Notes: a model not told the origin generated them from the letters alone. Shown: positions 36,057-45,270, counted from the stretch's first letter. The stretch: DNA of 64,000 bases from Halopiger goleimassiliensis (GCF_000455345.1 NZ_HG315690.1:1005742-1069741), one strand, 5' to 3'. Program-made: numbers and translations.

Positions 36057-36122
36057 GCACGCCGAACTGACGCCAGTCGACCGAGCAGCCTTTCGTCTCC
36101 CGGTTCCAAACACGAGGAAGAC

Positions 36123-37184
36123 GTGGCCGCACACACCGCCGAGTCCGAGTTCGCCTTCGAACTGCGAACCTGTCGGTGGGCCGAACGGACCTGGCCCCCC
36201 GACGGCGACGACGCTCCCATCCCGATCGTCGCCCGCCAGCTCGGCACGAAGCGCCGCCGCTGGGACACTATCGTCCTCGAGTGCGATCCCGACGCCCTCG
36301 AGCAACGCGCGAACTTCGGCCCGGAACGGCTCGACGGCGACCTGCTGCACGTCGTCCGGAACGCGCCCGCGGAGTGGGCCTACTACCGCGACGCGCTGCC
36401 GTATCCCGGCTACCCGTGGCGGTACGTCCGGGAGGCGATCCACCGGGCCGACGACCGGGGGATCCTCGAAACGCGCAAGAACGGCAATCGCATCGAGATC
36501 CGCCGCAAGTGGGCCTACCCCGACTGGGTCGACCGGATCGTCGCTATCGAGAACAAGCCCGATTTGGACGCCAGCGCCGCCCGCGTCCTGGCCGACCAGC
36601 TCGAGTACGACGTCGGGATGGCGCTGGCCGACGAGGTCTGGGTCGCGACGGAAGCGACCGGCGATCGAATCGAACCCGTCCTCCTCGAGGACCTGCCGGT
36701 CGAGGCGGGCGTCCTCGCGCTCGAGCCCGAGACGCTCGCCGCGACCGTCGAGTGGTTCCCCCGGTCGCTGGCCGTCGACGACCCGGGAACGCGCATCCTC
36801 GAGCGAGCGAGCGGCGACGGTCGGGACGCGTCGGCGGCCCGCTTCGAGTACGTCGATCCCGAGGAGAAGGCCCGAACCCGTCTCGAGATCGCCGAACGGG
36901 CTTACGAACGCGGCTGGCGCTCGTTCCTCGACACGATGCGCCCCGACTGTCGCCACTTCGAGGCGCGGGCCGCGGACGGACTGCAGGCGCTGCCGTACTG
37001 TCGCGCCAAGGGACGGTGCCAGACGGCCGCGGAGTGTGCCGGCTCCTGTCCGTCGTTCGAACCGGAGCCCCCCGCCTGGCGGTCGCGAGAGTGGCCCATC
37101 GAGGGCGGCCCCGGGAAGACGATCCGACGTGTACTCGAGGGCCGGCGTCGGCGGCGGCGACCCGGACAGGACGCGAATCGATAA
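36123..37184 (+). CDS. nuclease-like protein with C-terminal cysteine cluster (DUF5787-like)
   Basis: A 353-residue protein starting with GTG at 36123. Residues 130-180 contain a PD-(D/E)XK-like pattern: Asp137 in PDWVDRIV, then AIENK with Glu143 and Lys145, then QLEYD with Gln159. Residues 276-309 contain five cysteines (276, 293, 299, 305, 309), which could hold a metal or Fe-S cluster. I recall the family as DUF5787, unchecked. An RNA- or DNA-processing nuclease is inferred from the motif; no partner gene is adjacent. Confidence 0.6.
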   Translation: MAAHTAESEFAFELRTCRWAERTWPPDGDDAPIPIVARQLGTKRRRWDTIVLECDPDALEQRANFGPERLDGDLLHVVRNAPAEWAYYRDALPYPGYPWRYVREAIHRADDRGILETRKNGNRIEIRRKWAYPDWVDRIVAIENKPDLDASAARVLADQLEYDVGMALADEVWVATEATGDRIEPVLLEDLPVEAGVLALEPETLAATVEWFPRSLAVDDPGTRILERASGDGRDASAARFEYVDPEEKARTRLEIAERAYERGWRSFLDTMRPDCRHFEARAADGLQALPYCRAKGRCQTAAECAGSCPSFEPEPPAWRSREWPIEGGPGKTIRRVLEGRRRRRRPGQDANR

Positions 37185-37241
37185 CGGATCGAAAGACGAG
37201 TACCACGGTAGGACGCTGGAGGTCGATCCCGCACGAGACAG

Positions 37242-38498
37242 TTACCCGACGATACCAGCCACCTCCTCGAAGCGTACGGTCCGAGTCTCGCCGTCGCGGC
37301 TCTCGAGTTCGACGGCTCCGGTCTTGCGGTATCGGTTCCCGAGAACCACCTTCCAGGGAACGCCGAGCAGGTCGCTCTCGGCGAATCGCTCGCCGATCGT
37401 TCGATCGGGGTCGTCGAACAGAAGCGTATCGGTTCCGAGTTCCTCGTACAGTCGATCGGCAATCGTCTGCAAGTCGCCGTCGTACTCGAGGGGAACGATG
37501 GAGACGTCGAAGGGTGCGAGAGAGCCGACGTCCGCCCCAGCGTCGGGCCAGCGACAGCCGTTCTCGTCGCCGTGTTGCTCGACGAGGACGTGGAGAAGCC
37601 GGTCGATACCGATCCCGTAGCTTCCCATCACCACGTCGCGTTCGCCGCCGTCGACCGTGTCGATCGTCAGCCCCATGGGCTCGGCGTAGCGCGTCCCGAG
37701 TTCGAAGACGTGGCCGATCTCGATCCCGTCGCCGGCCTCGAGTCGACTGCCGCAGTTGGGACAGGCGTCGCCGGCCGACAGATCGTTCCGGGGTGACTCG
37801 TCGGTGACGCCGAACCGGCAGTCCCTCGCGGGACAGCTGCGAAGCGACACCGTTCCCTCGTCGGCGAGCGCGACGAACTCCTCGGACCTCGAGCCGCCCA
37901 TGACGCTGTTGTCGGCCAGCACGATGGCGAACTCGAGGTCGAGCGCGTCGAAGATCCGGACGTAGGCCTCGCGAACTCGTTCATACCACCTCGAGAGGGA
38001 ATCCTGGCTCGCGTGCAAACTGTAGGCGTCTTTCATCGTGAACTCCTTCGTCCGAACGAGACCGTTTCGCGCGTGGTCGTCGCGGTACTTCGACTCGACC
38101 TGGTACAGCAGAAGGGGAAGGTCGTCGTAGGAACGGACGACGCCGTCGACGAGGTGTGCGACGCCCTCCTCGTGGGAGGGGGCCAGACAGAGCCGTTTCC
38201 CGTCGCGGTTCTCGAGGGTGAACATCTCGCCCTCGAAACTCTCCCAGCGACCGCTCCGTCGCCAGATGCCGCTGTCGTTCAGCGAGGGGAGGCTGATTCG
38301 CTGGCCACCGATGGCGTCCATCTCCCGTTCGACGACCGATATTACGTTCTCTCGGACGCGGTAGCCCGTGGGCGTAAAGCCGTATCGTCCACTGGCGAAC
38401 TGTCGGACCAAGCCAGCCCGTAACGTCCGGGCGACGGTCTCGTTCTCGTGACCGTCAGCCTCCCGGCTCGTGAACAGGAGCGTCTCGCTACGCCGCAT
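37242..38498 (-). CDS. proS: bacterial-type prolyl-tRNA synthetase with reduced insertion domain
   Basis: A 418-residue class II synthetase. The opening MRRSETLLFTSREA, motif 2 region YQVESKYRDD and RTKEFTMKDAYSLH, motif 3 MGSYGIGIDRLLHVLVEQHG with DENGCRWP, and the C-terminal anticodon domain (GVPWKVVLGNRYRKTGAVEL) are those of bacterial ProRS. The large bacterial editing insertion is absent and replaced by a short linker with Cys222, Cys227, Cys246 and Cys249, a likely zinc site. Haloarchaea normally use the archaeal/eukaryotic ProRS type, so this is probably an additional enzyme acquired from bacteria. ATG at 38498; the upstream frame is not conserved-looking. Confidence 0.88.
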   Translation of the reverse strand: MRRSETLLFTSREADGHENETVARTLRAGLVRQFASGRYGFTPTGYRVRENVISVVEREMDAIGGQRISLPSLNDSGIWRRSGRWESFEGEMFTLENRDGKRLCLAPSHEEGVAHLVDGVVRSYDDLPLLLYQVESKYRDDHARNGLVRTKEFTMKDAYSLHASQDSLSRWYERVREAYVRIFDALDLEFAIVLADNSVMGGSRSEEFVALADEGTVSLRSCPARDCRFGVTDESPRNDLSAGDACPNCGSRLEAGDGIEIGHVFELGTRYAEPMGLTIDTVDGGERDVVMGSYGIGIDRLLHVLVEQHGDENGCRWPDAGADVGSLAPFDVSIVPLEYDGDLQTIADRLYEELGTDTLLFDDPDRTIGERFAESDLLGVPWKVVLGNRYRKTGAVELESRDGETRTVRFEEVAGIVG

Positions 38499-38766
38499 CG
38501 CGATCACCCCCGGTGTGAGCGGTGTCCCAGCGAGTCGCTCGCTCGAGTCCGTCGAAACTGAATCGATCGAAGGAATCACAGCCGTCGCTACGACGCTTTG
38601 TGACCAGTCGTTCGTCTACGTGAGTAGAACCAGCGGTGTCGCTACGACCGTCGCGGAACCCAGCCGTGGGCCGCGCCGGACCCACGGTTGCTGAGTCGTG
38701 CAGTTCGAGACATACAACTGTCGTGTTGGAACGCGGATATAAATAGATTCGGATTGGCGGTGAGGG

Positions 38767-39270
38767 TCAGTCCGCTTCCTCGACCTCGATCTCGTTGCGT
38801 TCGACGGCCAATCGGAACGTTGGGACGGTGCGGTACTCGACCTCGACGACGTCCTTTCGGCGGAGGCTCTGCAGGCCCGAGCGGACGTCCTCGGCCTCGG
38901 GATCGACGTCGAAGGCGTCCCGGAGTTTGTGTAACACCGAGACGACGCTCTCGGATTCCTCGTCGGGACCGGCCAGTACCTCGACGATCTGGACCTGCAG
39001 TCGGGGGACGCGAATCCGGGACGGAGCGCCTTCGTCGTCGGGATCGCTCTCGATCCCCGGTTCGACGTCGACGAGGTCGGCGGCTTCGTCGGTCGCGCGG
39101 ATCAGGCTGTTGTCGTCCCGGTAGTAGTAGTCGCCCAGTTCGTTCTCGAGGTACTGGTGAACCTCGCTGCCGCTGTCCATGCCCCACCGTTCCTGGAGTT
39201 CGGCGTTCTTCGTCGGCTGTAGCTCCACCACGTCCCCCAACCGTTCTCTGGCCTCCTCCGAAAGCGTCAT
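38767..39270 (-). CDS. conserved haloarchaeal winged-helix-like protein (DUF5797-like)
   Basis: A 167-residue acidic protein. The N-terminus TLSEEARERLGDVVELQPTK followed by NAELQERWGMDSGSEVHQYL suggests a helix-turn-helix, and residues 100-145 a second helical module (VSVLHKLRDAFDVDPEAEDV). I recall this family as DUF5797, unchecked. No enzyme motif is seen; a DNA-binding role is inferred. ATG at 39270 gives the natural start. Confidence 0.75.
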   Translation of the reverse strand: MTLSEEARERLGDVVELQPTKNAELQERWGMDSGSEVHQYLENELGDYYYRDDNSLIRATDEAADLVDVEPGIESDPDDEGAPSRIRVPRLQVQIVEVLAGPDEESESVVSVLHKLRDAFDVDPEAEDVRSGLQSLRRKDVVEVEYRTVPTFRLAVERNEIEVEEAD

Positions 39271-39328
39271 CGTCGATACGTATGGGGATCCGGTACTTTT
39301 GCGTTGCGTCCCCGCGGGGCGGCGCGGC

Positions 39329-40657
39329 TCAATCGCCGCCCACGAGCGGCACCGGGAGCGAGGCGGTTCGCTCGAGCGTCTCCTCGATCTGCGTGTAGAC
39401 CAACAGCGCGCCGGCGGCGGCGAGGACGGTCCCGAAGATGAAGGGCACCGCGAAGCCGTAGCCGACCAGCCCACCCGAAAGCAGCGGACCGAGGGCGATG
39501 CCGAAGCCGAAGGCCATCGTGAGGATCGAGAGCTTCGATCCCGACTCACCCTCGCCCGCGAGGTCGCCTGCCAGTGCGAGCGACGGTGCGAAGACCATCG
39601 CGCCGGCGATGCCCTGCACGAGGCGGGCGAGGAACATCGTCTCCGAGGTGGTGACGAACCCCTGGGCGAGCGTCGACGGGATCAACAGCACCATCCCGAA
39701 GAGGATGAACGGCCGCCGGCCGTAGCGATCACAGGCCCGTCCGACCGGCGTCTGCAGCAGGACCTGGGCGATCACGAACGCCGCGAACTGGAGACCGAAC
39801 CAGGTCTCGCCCTGCGAGAGGCGCTCGTTGACCTGGGGCTGGATGGTCGCGAGCAAGGCGATCGAGGCGGCCATGAACAGCGACGCGACCCCGAGCGTGA
39901 AGATCGGATCGAGCAGGTGCCGTCCCGTCGGATCCCGGATCGAGATCGAGAGATCGGCCCCCGCGTTGGCCTTCGTCGACTCGGGGTCGGTGATCAACAC
40001 CGTCACGAGCAGGTAGCTGATCGCCGCGGCGACCGCCGCGACGTAGAAGGCGGCGTCGAAGCCGGTGATCGTGATCCCACCGGGGAGCGAGAACGGCCCG
40101 AGGGTGACGACCGTCCCCGCGGCGATCGGACCCGCACCGAAGCCGAGCAGCCGGAACGTGTTGTAGACGCCCATGTTCCCGCCGCGGTCCCCGGTCGTCG
40201 CGAGTTCGTTCACGAGCGCGACCGACGCCGGGACGATGAACGAGACGCTGATGCCCTGCAGGCCGCGAACGACCAGCAGCGACGCGTAGGAGTCCGCGAG
40301 CAGGTAGGCGAGGTTCGTCACCGTCAGCCCGCCGAGTCCGATCAGCAGAAACGGTTTTCGTCGGCCGTAGCGGTCCGAAAGCCGGCCGGTGAACGGCTGG
40401 AAGCTGCTGTTGAGAAAGCCGTACAGCGAGAGGATGATCCCGATGACCATCGACTCCGCGAGACCGAACGTCGCTCCGCCGACGGCGGGGCTCGCGACGT
40501 ACAGCGGGATCACGATGACGAGAAACGAGTTCCCGATGCCGTCGGCCATCCGGGCGAACGCCAGCGCCAGCACCCGACGGTCGACGACGAACTGCGCGAC
40601 GATCCCCCTCGCGAGGGTCGCCACCATCGCGACGAATCGATCCACCAGCCGTCGCAT
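39329..40657 (-). CDS. MFS transporter
   Basis: A 442-residue membrane protein with 12 helices in two halves. Motif A is seen twice: GRLSDRYGRRKPFLL near residue 91 and a second GRACDRYGRRPFILF near residue 305. The architecture is that of drug/solute efflux or uptake members of the major facilitator superfamily; the substrate cannot be read. ATG at 40657 is a sensible start with a short Arg-rich leader before the first helix. Confidence 0.9.
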   Translation of the reverse strand: MRRLVDRFVAMVATLARGIVAQFVVDRRVLALAFARMADGIGNSFLVIVIPLYVASPAVGGATFGLAESMVIGIILSLYGFLNSSFQPFTGRLSDRYGRRKPFLLIGLGGLTVTNLAYLLADSYASLLVVRGLQGISVSFIVPASVALVNELATTGDRGGNMGVYNTFRLLGFGAGPIAAGTVVTLGPFSLPGGITITGFDAAFYVAAVAAAISYLLVTVLITDPESTKANAGADLSISIRDPTGRHLLDPIFTLGVASLFMAASIALLATIQPQVNERLSQGETWFGLQFAAFVIAQVLLQTPVGRACDRYGRRPFILFGMVLLIPSTLAQGFVTTSETMFLARLVQGIAGAMVFAPSLALAGDLAGEGESGSKLSILTMAFGFGIALGPLLSGGLVGYGFAVPFIFGTVLAAAGALLVYTQIEETLERTASLPVPLVGGD

Positions 40658-40772
40658 CGAGCGTAGGTCCGTCCTCCCGACCGATTATAGTTTCGAATCG
40701 AAATGTCCGGTCGCGGGAGTGTCACGCTCGAGTGCGCGGAGTTACAAGCGCCTGGCAGTCGTCGGCCCCGAT

Positions 40773-41030
40773 ATGGCCCGCGAGTTCAAACTCAACGAAC
40801 TGGACGCGGCGTTGGCCGACCTCGAGTATCCCGTCACCCCCGACGAGGCGGCCGCCGAGTTCGACGACGCGACCCTGTTGCTCGCCGACGGAGAACGCAA
40901 CCTCGGCTCGCTCCTCGAGCGTAGCGACGCCGAGCGATTCGAGTCGGTCGACGATGTCGAGTCCGAACTCCAGAACCTCCTGCCGCGGGAAGCCGTCGGG
41001 GAGCCGTACCAGTCGGAAGGCGAAGGGTGA
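40773..41030 (+). CDS. small conserved haloarchaeal protein (DUF5789-like)
   Basis: An 85-residue acidic protein, REFKLNELDAALADLEYPVT at the start and DVESELQNLLPREAVGEPYQ near the end. I recall a family DUF5789 of this kind, unchecked. It precedes the transcription factor S gene by 64 bases on the same strand and may be co-transcribed. ATG at 40773 is within a much longer frame whose earlier part is antisense to the MFS gene and not a protein. Confidence 0.75.
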   Translation: MAREFKLNELDAALADLEYPVTPDEAAAEFDDATLLLADGERNLGSLLERSDAERFESVDDVESELQNLLPREAVGEPYQSEGEG

Positions 41031-41094
41031 GCGACCGCCGGGTACAGCCCAAACGGGTCGCTTAAGTCGCTCGGCCAACGTATCCCGGACAACG

Positions 41095-41403
41095 ATGGAA
41101 TTCTGCGACGAATGCGGCTCGATGATGAAAGCCGACGACGGCCTCTGGAAGTGCGGTAGCTGCGGCTACACGGAGCCGAAGGGCGACGCCGACGAGTACG
41201 TCGTCACGGACAGCCAGGAAGCCAGCGAGATCATCGAATCCTCCGAGGAGACCTCCCTGCCCGAGACCGACGCCCACTGTCCCGAGTGTGGCAACGACCG
41301 GGCCTACTGGTACATGCAACAGATCCGCTCGGCCGACGAGTCCGAGACGCGCTTTTTCATCTGTACCGAGTGCGAGCACAAGTGGCGCGAGGACGACAAC
41401 TGA
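41095..41403 (+). CDS. tfs: transcription factor S (TFS, RNA polymerase cleavage factor)
   Basis: A 102-residue protein with two zinc ribbons: CDECG/CGSCG at residues 4-23 and CPECG/CTECE near residues 62 and 91. The C-terminal ribbon has the catalytic acidic loop RSADESETRFFICTEC. TFS inserts into the RNA polymerase secondary channel and stimulates cleavage of backtracked RNA, like eukaryotic TFIIS. ATG at 41095 is unambiguous. Confidence 0.95.
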   Translation: MEFCDECGSMMKADDGLWKCGSCGYTEPKGDADEYVVTDSQEASEIIESSEETSLPETDAHCPECGNDRAYWYMQQIRSADESETRFFICTECEHKWREDDN

Positions 41404-41439
41404 CGCGCCACGAGGTCGATCTCCTCGCTCGAGCCCGAC

Positions 41440-41727
41440 TCAGATCTCGTCGACGACGTTCGAGAAGTCGTCGGTGTCGACGATCCGCATCGTCTGGGCC
41501 TCGAGCCCGTGCCGGCGAAGCGTCAGCGCACACTTGAAGCCGGCCTCGTTGTCCTCGGCCTCGAAGATCGCGAGGAAGTCGTGTGGACCCATGACGGCGT
41601 AGGAGTGCTCGAGCGAGGCGTTGTGCTGCTCGAACTCGGTTCGGATCTCGCCCCAGATGGAGGCCATCTCCTGGGCGTTCTGGACGTCCCGATCGTCCAA
41701 CTCGATGAGCGAGGCGTAGGTCGGCAT
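41440..41727 (-). CDS. GYD domain protein
   Basis: A 95-residue protein of the GYD type: YASLIELDDRDVQNAQEMAS, then SYAVMGPHDFLAIFEAEDNE and RIVDTDDFSNVVDEI at the end. Family function is unknown; the ferredoxin-like fold often dimerises. It is convergent with the TFS gene. Confidence 0.85.
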   Translation of the reverse strand: MPTYASLIELDDRDVQNAQEMASIWGEIRTEFEQHNASLEHSYAVMGPHDFLAIFEAEDNEAGFKCALTLRRHGLEAQTMRIVDTDDFSNVVDEI

Positions 41728-41922
41728 ACCCGGGCGAACGATAGGACCGGGGAAAACGGTTGCCGTGGCAGTCGACGGCCGAATTCCCGCTACCGTGACC
41801 CTCGCGGGCCGTCTCCGGCGTCGGTACCGTCTCCGAGAGCGACGGTCACCTCCTCCGCGAAGTCGAACTCGGATCCGAGTAACTCACGCACCTTTTTGGG
41901 GACGGTCGCGGTATCTCGAGCC

Positions 41923-43746
41923 ATGCGAAACGCGAAGATCGTCTGTACGCTGGGGCCGGCCTCGAACGACCGGCCGACGATCCGTGACCTCGCCGACGCC
42001 GGGATGTCCGTGGCCCGGTTGAACGCGAGCCACGGGAGCCGCGAGGGGCGCGCCGAGTTGATCGATCGGGTCCGGGCCGTCGACGAGGCCCGCGACGACC
42101 CCGTGGCCGTCATGCTGGACATGCAGGGGCCGGAGATCCGAACCGCGCCGCTACCCGACGGGGAGACCGTGACCCTCGAGACGGGGTCGGAGATCCGGTT
42201 CGTCGAGGGCGACGAGGTCTCACCCGACACCGTCGGTCTCTCGTTGCCGATCGAGGCCGTCGAACCGGGTGATCGGATCCTGCTCGACGATGGCCTGATC
42301 GAGACGACCGTGCTCGAGCGCGAGGATGGACGTTCCTCGGAGTCTTCGAGCGGTGAGGAGCCGCGAGAGCGCGACGAGAACGCTGTGCGGGCCCGCGTCG
42401 ACACCGGCGGCGAACTGGCGGGTCGCAAGGGCGTCAACGTCCCTGGCGTCGACCTCGACCTCGAGATCGTGACCGAGGAGGACCGCAAGGACCTCGAACT
42501 GGCCGCCGAGAAGGAGGTCGACTTCGTCGCGGCGAGTTTCGTCCGGGACGCCGAGGACGTCTACGAGGTCAACGAGGTACTCGAGGAGCAGGGTGCGGAG
42601 ATTCCGATCGTCGCGAAGATCGAACGCGCCGGCGCAGTCGAGAACCTCGAGGAGATCATCGAGGCCGCCGACGGGATCATGGTCGCCCGTGGCGACCTGG
42701 GCGTCGAGTGTCCGATGGAGGAGGTACCGATGATCCAGAAGCGGATCATCCGCGAGTGCCGCGAGGCGGGCCTGCCCGTCATCACGGCCACGGAGATGCT
42801 CGACTCGATGGTCGAGGCCCGGCGGCCGACCCGCGCGGAGGCTTCCGACGTCGCGAACGCCGTCCTCGACGGTACCGACGCCGTCATGTTGTCGGCCGAG
42901 ACCGCCGTCGGCGACCACCCCGTCGACGTGGTCGACGCGATGGACAGCATCATCCGCGAGGTCGAGCGCTCGGGCGAGTACGCCGAACTGCTCGAGCAGC
43001 GAGTCCCCCCGGCGGGCGAAGCGCGGACGGACGCGCTGGCCCGCTCGGCGCGGTTTCTCGCCCGCGACATCGACGCCGACGCGGTCGTGGCCGCGACCGA
43101 GTCCGGCTACACCGCGTTGAAGACCGCGAAGTACCGTCCCGGCGTGCCGGTCGTCGCCTCGACGCCGAGCCACGAGGTGCGACGGCGACTCGCGCTCTCG
43201 TGGGGCGTGACGCCCCTCTATGCGGAAGTGTCGGATCAGGGGGCCGACGCCGTCGTCGAGCGGGCCGTCCAGGCCGCCCTCGAGGCCGGCGTCGCCGAGA
43301 GCGGCGACACCGTGGTCGTCCTCTGTGGGATGATGACCGAACTCGAGGGGGCAAACACCACGAACATGCTGAAGGTCCACGTCGCCGCCGAGGCACTGAC
43401 CACCGGTCGGGTGGTCGTCGAAGGGCGCGCGACCGGGCCGCTGTACCGCGTCGAAGACGGCGACCTCTCCGAAGTTCCGGGGGGAGCGATCCTCGCGCTC
43501 CCCGCCGAGTTCGAAGGCGAGTTCGCGGGCGACGTCTCCCGGATCGGCGGGATCGTCTACGGCCGCCGGGGGATGACGGGTTATCCCGCCCTCGTCGCCC
43601 GCGAGATGGGGATCCCGATGATCAGCGGCGCGGACGTCGACGCCGCCGCCGACGGGACCACCGTCACGATCGACGCCGAACGCGGCGTCCTCTACGAGGG
43701 GGAGATCGGCGACGACTCCGATCGAACGGCCGGCCGAGGGCGCTGA
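41923..43746 (+). CDS. pyk: pyruvate kinase with C-terminal PEP-utiliser domain
   Basis: A 607-residue enzyme that makes pyruvate and ATP from phosphoenolpyruvate. Seen: NAKIVCTLGPAS, LNASHGSREG, the active-site IVAKIERAGAVENLEEI near residue 225, VARGDLGVE and TATEMLDSM. Residues 345-470 are the C-terminal alpha/beta domain. Residues 500-590 add a PEP-utiliser swivelling-domain copy (GGIVYGRRGMTGYPALVARE) in which the phosphohistidine of the usual TSHxA motif is missing. ATG at 41923 matches the conserved N-terminus. The family is usually about 470-585 residues. Confidence 0.93.
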   Translation: MRNAKIVCTLGPASNDRPTIRDLADAGMSVARLNASHGSREGRAELIDRVRAVDEARDDPVAVMLDMQGPEIRTAPLPDGETVTLETGSEIRFVEGDEVSPDTVGLSLPIEAVEPGDRILLDDGLIETTVLEREDGRSSESSSGEEPRERDENAVRARVDTGGELAGRKGVNVPGVDLDLEIVTEEDRKDLELAAEKEVDFVAASFVRDAEDVYEVNEVLEEQGAEIPIVAKIERAGAVENLEEIIEAADGIMVARGDLGVECPMEEVPMIQKRIIRECREAGLPVITATEMLDSMVEARRPTRAEASDVANAVLDGTDAVMLSAETAVGDHPVDVVDAMDSIIREVERSGEYAELLEQRVPPAGEARTDALARSARFLARDIDADAVVAATESGYTALKTAKYRPGVPVVASTPSHEVRRRLALSWGVTPLYAEVSDQGADAVVERAVQAALEAGVAESGDTVVVLCGMMTELEGANTTNMLKVHVAAEALTTGRVVVEGRATGPLYRVEDGDLSEVPGGAILALPAEFEGEFAGDVSRIGGIVYGRRGMTGYPALVAREMGIPMISGADVDAAADGTTVTIDAERGVLYEGEIGDDSDRTAGRGR

Positions 43747-43831
43747 ACCTCCCGTCGGCGGTTCGGTCCCGTGCAACCGAACGCCGAACGGGAACCCACA
43801 GTATAAGAGCGACAGTGCCGTTTCCCTCCCC

Positions 43832-44122
43832 ATGCGCGAGGCCGACGAAACGATCCGGCAGCGACTCGCGAACGCCCTCCGGGAGCGTGCGGCGACGCCG
43901 AGCGAACTCGCGACTCACCTCGACGTGACGCCCCACGCGGTCGTCTCCCACGTCGAACACGTCGCTCGCTCGCTCGAGGATACGGACGAGCAACTGCTGG
44001 TCGCGCCGCCGACCTGTCGCGACTGTGGCTTCGACGGCTTCGACGAACCGGCGAACCTCCCGTCGCGCTGTCCCGAGTGCAAGAGCGAGTCGATCGAGGA
44101 GCCGACGTTCACGATCGAGTGA
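43832..44122 (+). CDS. small HTH plus zinc-ribbon regulator
   Basis: A 96-residue protein. Residues 5-55 are a winged helix-turn-helix (RQRLANALRERAATPSELAT, VTPHAVVSHVEHVARSL). Residues 62-85 are a zinc ribbon with CRDCGFDGF and CPECKSE. Small archaeal predicted transcription regulators have this layout. ATG at 43832 is preceded by a short AT-rich GTATAAGAG at 43801-43809, a good TATA box for a near-leaderless start. Confidence 0.85.
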   Translation: MREADETIRQRLANALRERAATPSELATHLDVTPHAVVSHVEHVARSLEDTDEQLLVAPPTCRDCGFDGFDEPANLPSRCPECKSESIEEPTFTIE

Positions 44123-44310
44123 CCGCCGGATCGCCACGTCCGACGTTCAAGGGTGTGTGACGATCACGATCGACAGACGGCATCGGTGAGATCCGACACC
44201 CATATTTACCGGGCCGGCGAGGGATCGACACGAACCTTCGAGCGCGACACCCCGAACCGGTCCCATCGGATCGCGGCCACGTCAGCGCGACTCGAAGGGC
44301 GAGCCCACCC

Positions 44311-44676
44311 ATGAGTCCAACGTCTCACACCGAGTTCGATGCCGCCGAGTTCGTTTCGGCGATCCTCGACTGGCTCGATAGCCGCGAGGACTCCCCCGAA
44401 TCGGTCGACGAGACGCTCGAACTCCTCGCCAACAGCCGCCGGCGGCGCTTCCTCGAGGTGATGCGAACCTACGACGAACAGCTCACCTTGCCCGACGCCG
44501 CCGAGGAGGTCGCCGTCCGGGAAGCCGGCCAGTCCGTGCGGGACCTCTCTGCCGAACGCGTCAGGGACGTCTACATCTCGCTGTATCACGACCACCTACC
44601 ACGGCTGGTGGACGCCGGCCTGCTCGAGTACGATCAGGAACGCGATCTGGTCGCGCCCCGATCGATCTCCCGGTGA
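44311..44676 (+). CDS. DUF7344-like winged-helix protein
   Basis: A 121-residue protein with a single winged-helix module: DETLELLANSRRRRFLEVM, LPDAAEEVAVREAGQSV, and VYISLYHDHLPRLVDAGLLE. The same module appears twice in the protein at 19996-21276. It is probably a DNA-binding regulator. A TATTTACC TATA-like element at 44203-44210 lies about 100 bases upstream of the ATG. Confidence 0.82.
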   Translation: MSPTSHTEFDAAEFVSAILDWLDSREDSPESVDETLELLANSRRRRFLEVMRTYDEQLTLPDAAEEVAVREAGQSVRDLSAERVRDVYISLYHDHLPRLVDAGLLEYDQERDLVAPRSISR

Positions 44677-44734
44677 GCGATCCGACGGTGCCACTGACGC
44701 CGTGCGAACCTCCGATCCGATACCTGCGGTTGGA

Positions 44735-44749
44735 AACTCACGGTGAGTT
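44735..44749. promoter_or_regulatory. 15-base palindrome between two genes
   Basis: AACTCAC and GTGAGTT around one G, between the DUF7344 and Rieske genes, which converge. It may help end transcription or bind a dimeric protein. There is no T-run next to it. Confidence 0.3.
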
Positions 44750-44826
44750 CGAACGAAGGACGTCGAACTGAAGCGTCCTGCTCTCGTGGACGCGAGGAAC
44801 TAACCGGCCCGTTCTGGCCGGGAGCT

Positions 44827-45270
44827 TCAAAATTCGACGTTCGAGGACGAAGTGAGATCGGTCTCGTCGTCCTCGATGGGGCCGTCGCCGAGGTAGTCGT
44901 AGTCGTCGTCGGTGAGGTAGACGTCGCCGTCCTCGACCGTCACGTCGACCGCGGGCAGCGTCGCGCCCTCGCAGGGGCCGAACGTGCACAGGCCCGAGTC
45001 GACCTCGAAGTACGCGCCGTGGTTCTCGCAGACGATCTCGCCGTTTCGCATCGCCGCGCCCGAGCCCTTGTCCAGGTTGATGTGCGTGAAGTGCTGGCAG
45101 TAGTTGAGCCAGCAGGCGACGGCCGGCGCATCGTCACCGTCGCCGTCACCGTCCTCGCCGCGAACCAGAATCGCTTCCTTTTCGTCGCCGTCGGCGTTCT
45201 CGACGCGGAAGAGGTACGACGACTCCGCTGGTACCGCAGAGAGCGCGGTGATCCGTCGATTCCCGTCCAT
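44827..45270 (-). CDS. stand-alone Rieske 2Fe-2S protein
   Basis: A 147-residue acidic soluble protein with the Rieske ligands Cys58 and His60 (NYCQHFTH), Cys81 and His84 (VCENHGAYF). Later FGPCEGATLPAVDV matches the third Rieske loop. There is no membrane anchor or oxygenase domain, so it is likely an electron carrier or ferredoxin subunit for an unknown oxidoreductase. A Gly/Asp insert lies at residues 38-50. ATG at 45270. The next gene diverges. Confidence 0.9.
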   Translation of the reverse strand: MDGNRRITALSAVPAESSYLFRVENADGDEKEAILVRGEDGDGDGDDAPAVACWLNYCQHFTHINLDKGSGAAMRNGEIVCENHGAYFEVDSGLCTFGPCEGATLPAVDVTVEDGDVYLTDDDYDYLGDGPIEDDETDLTSSSNVEF

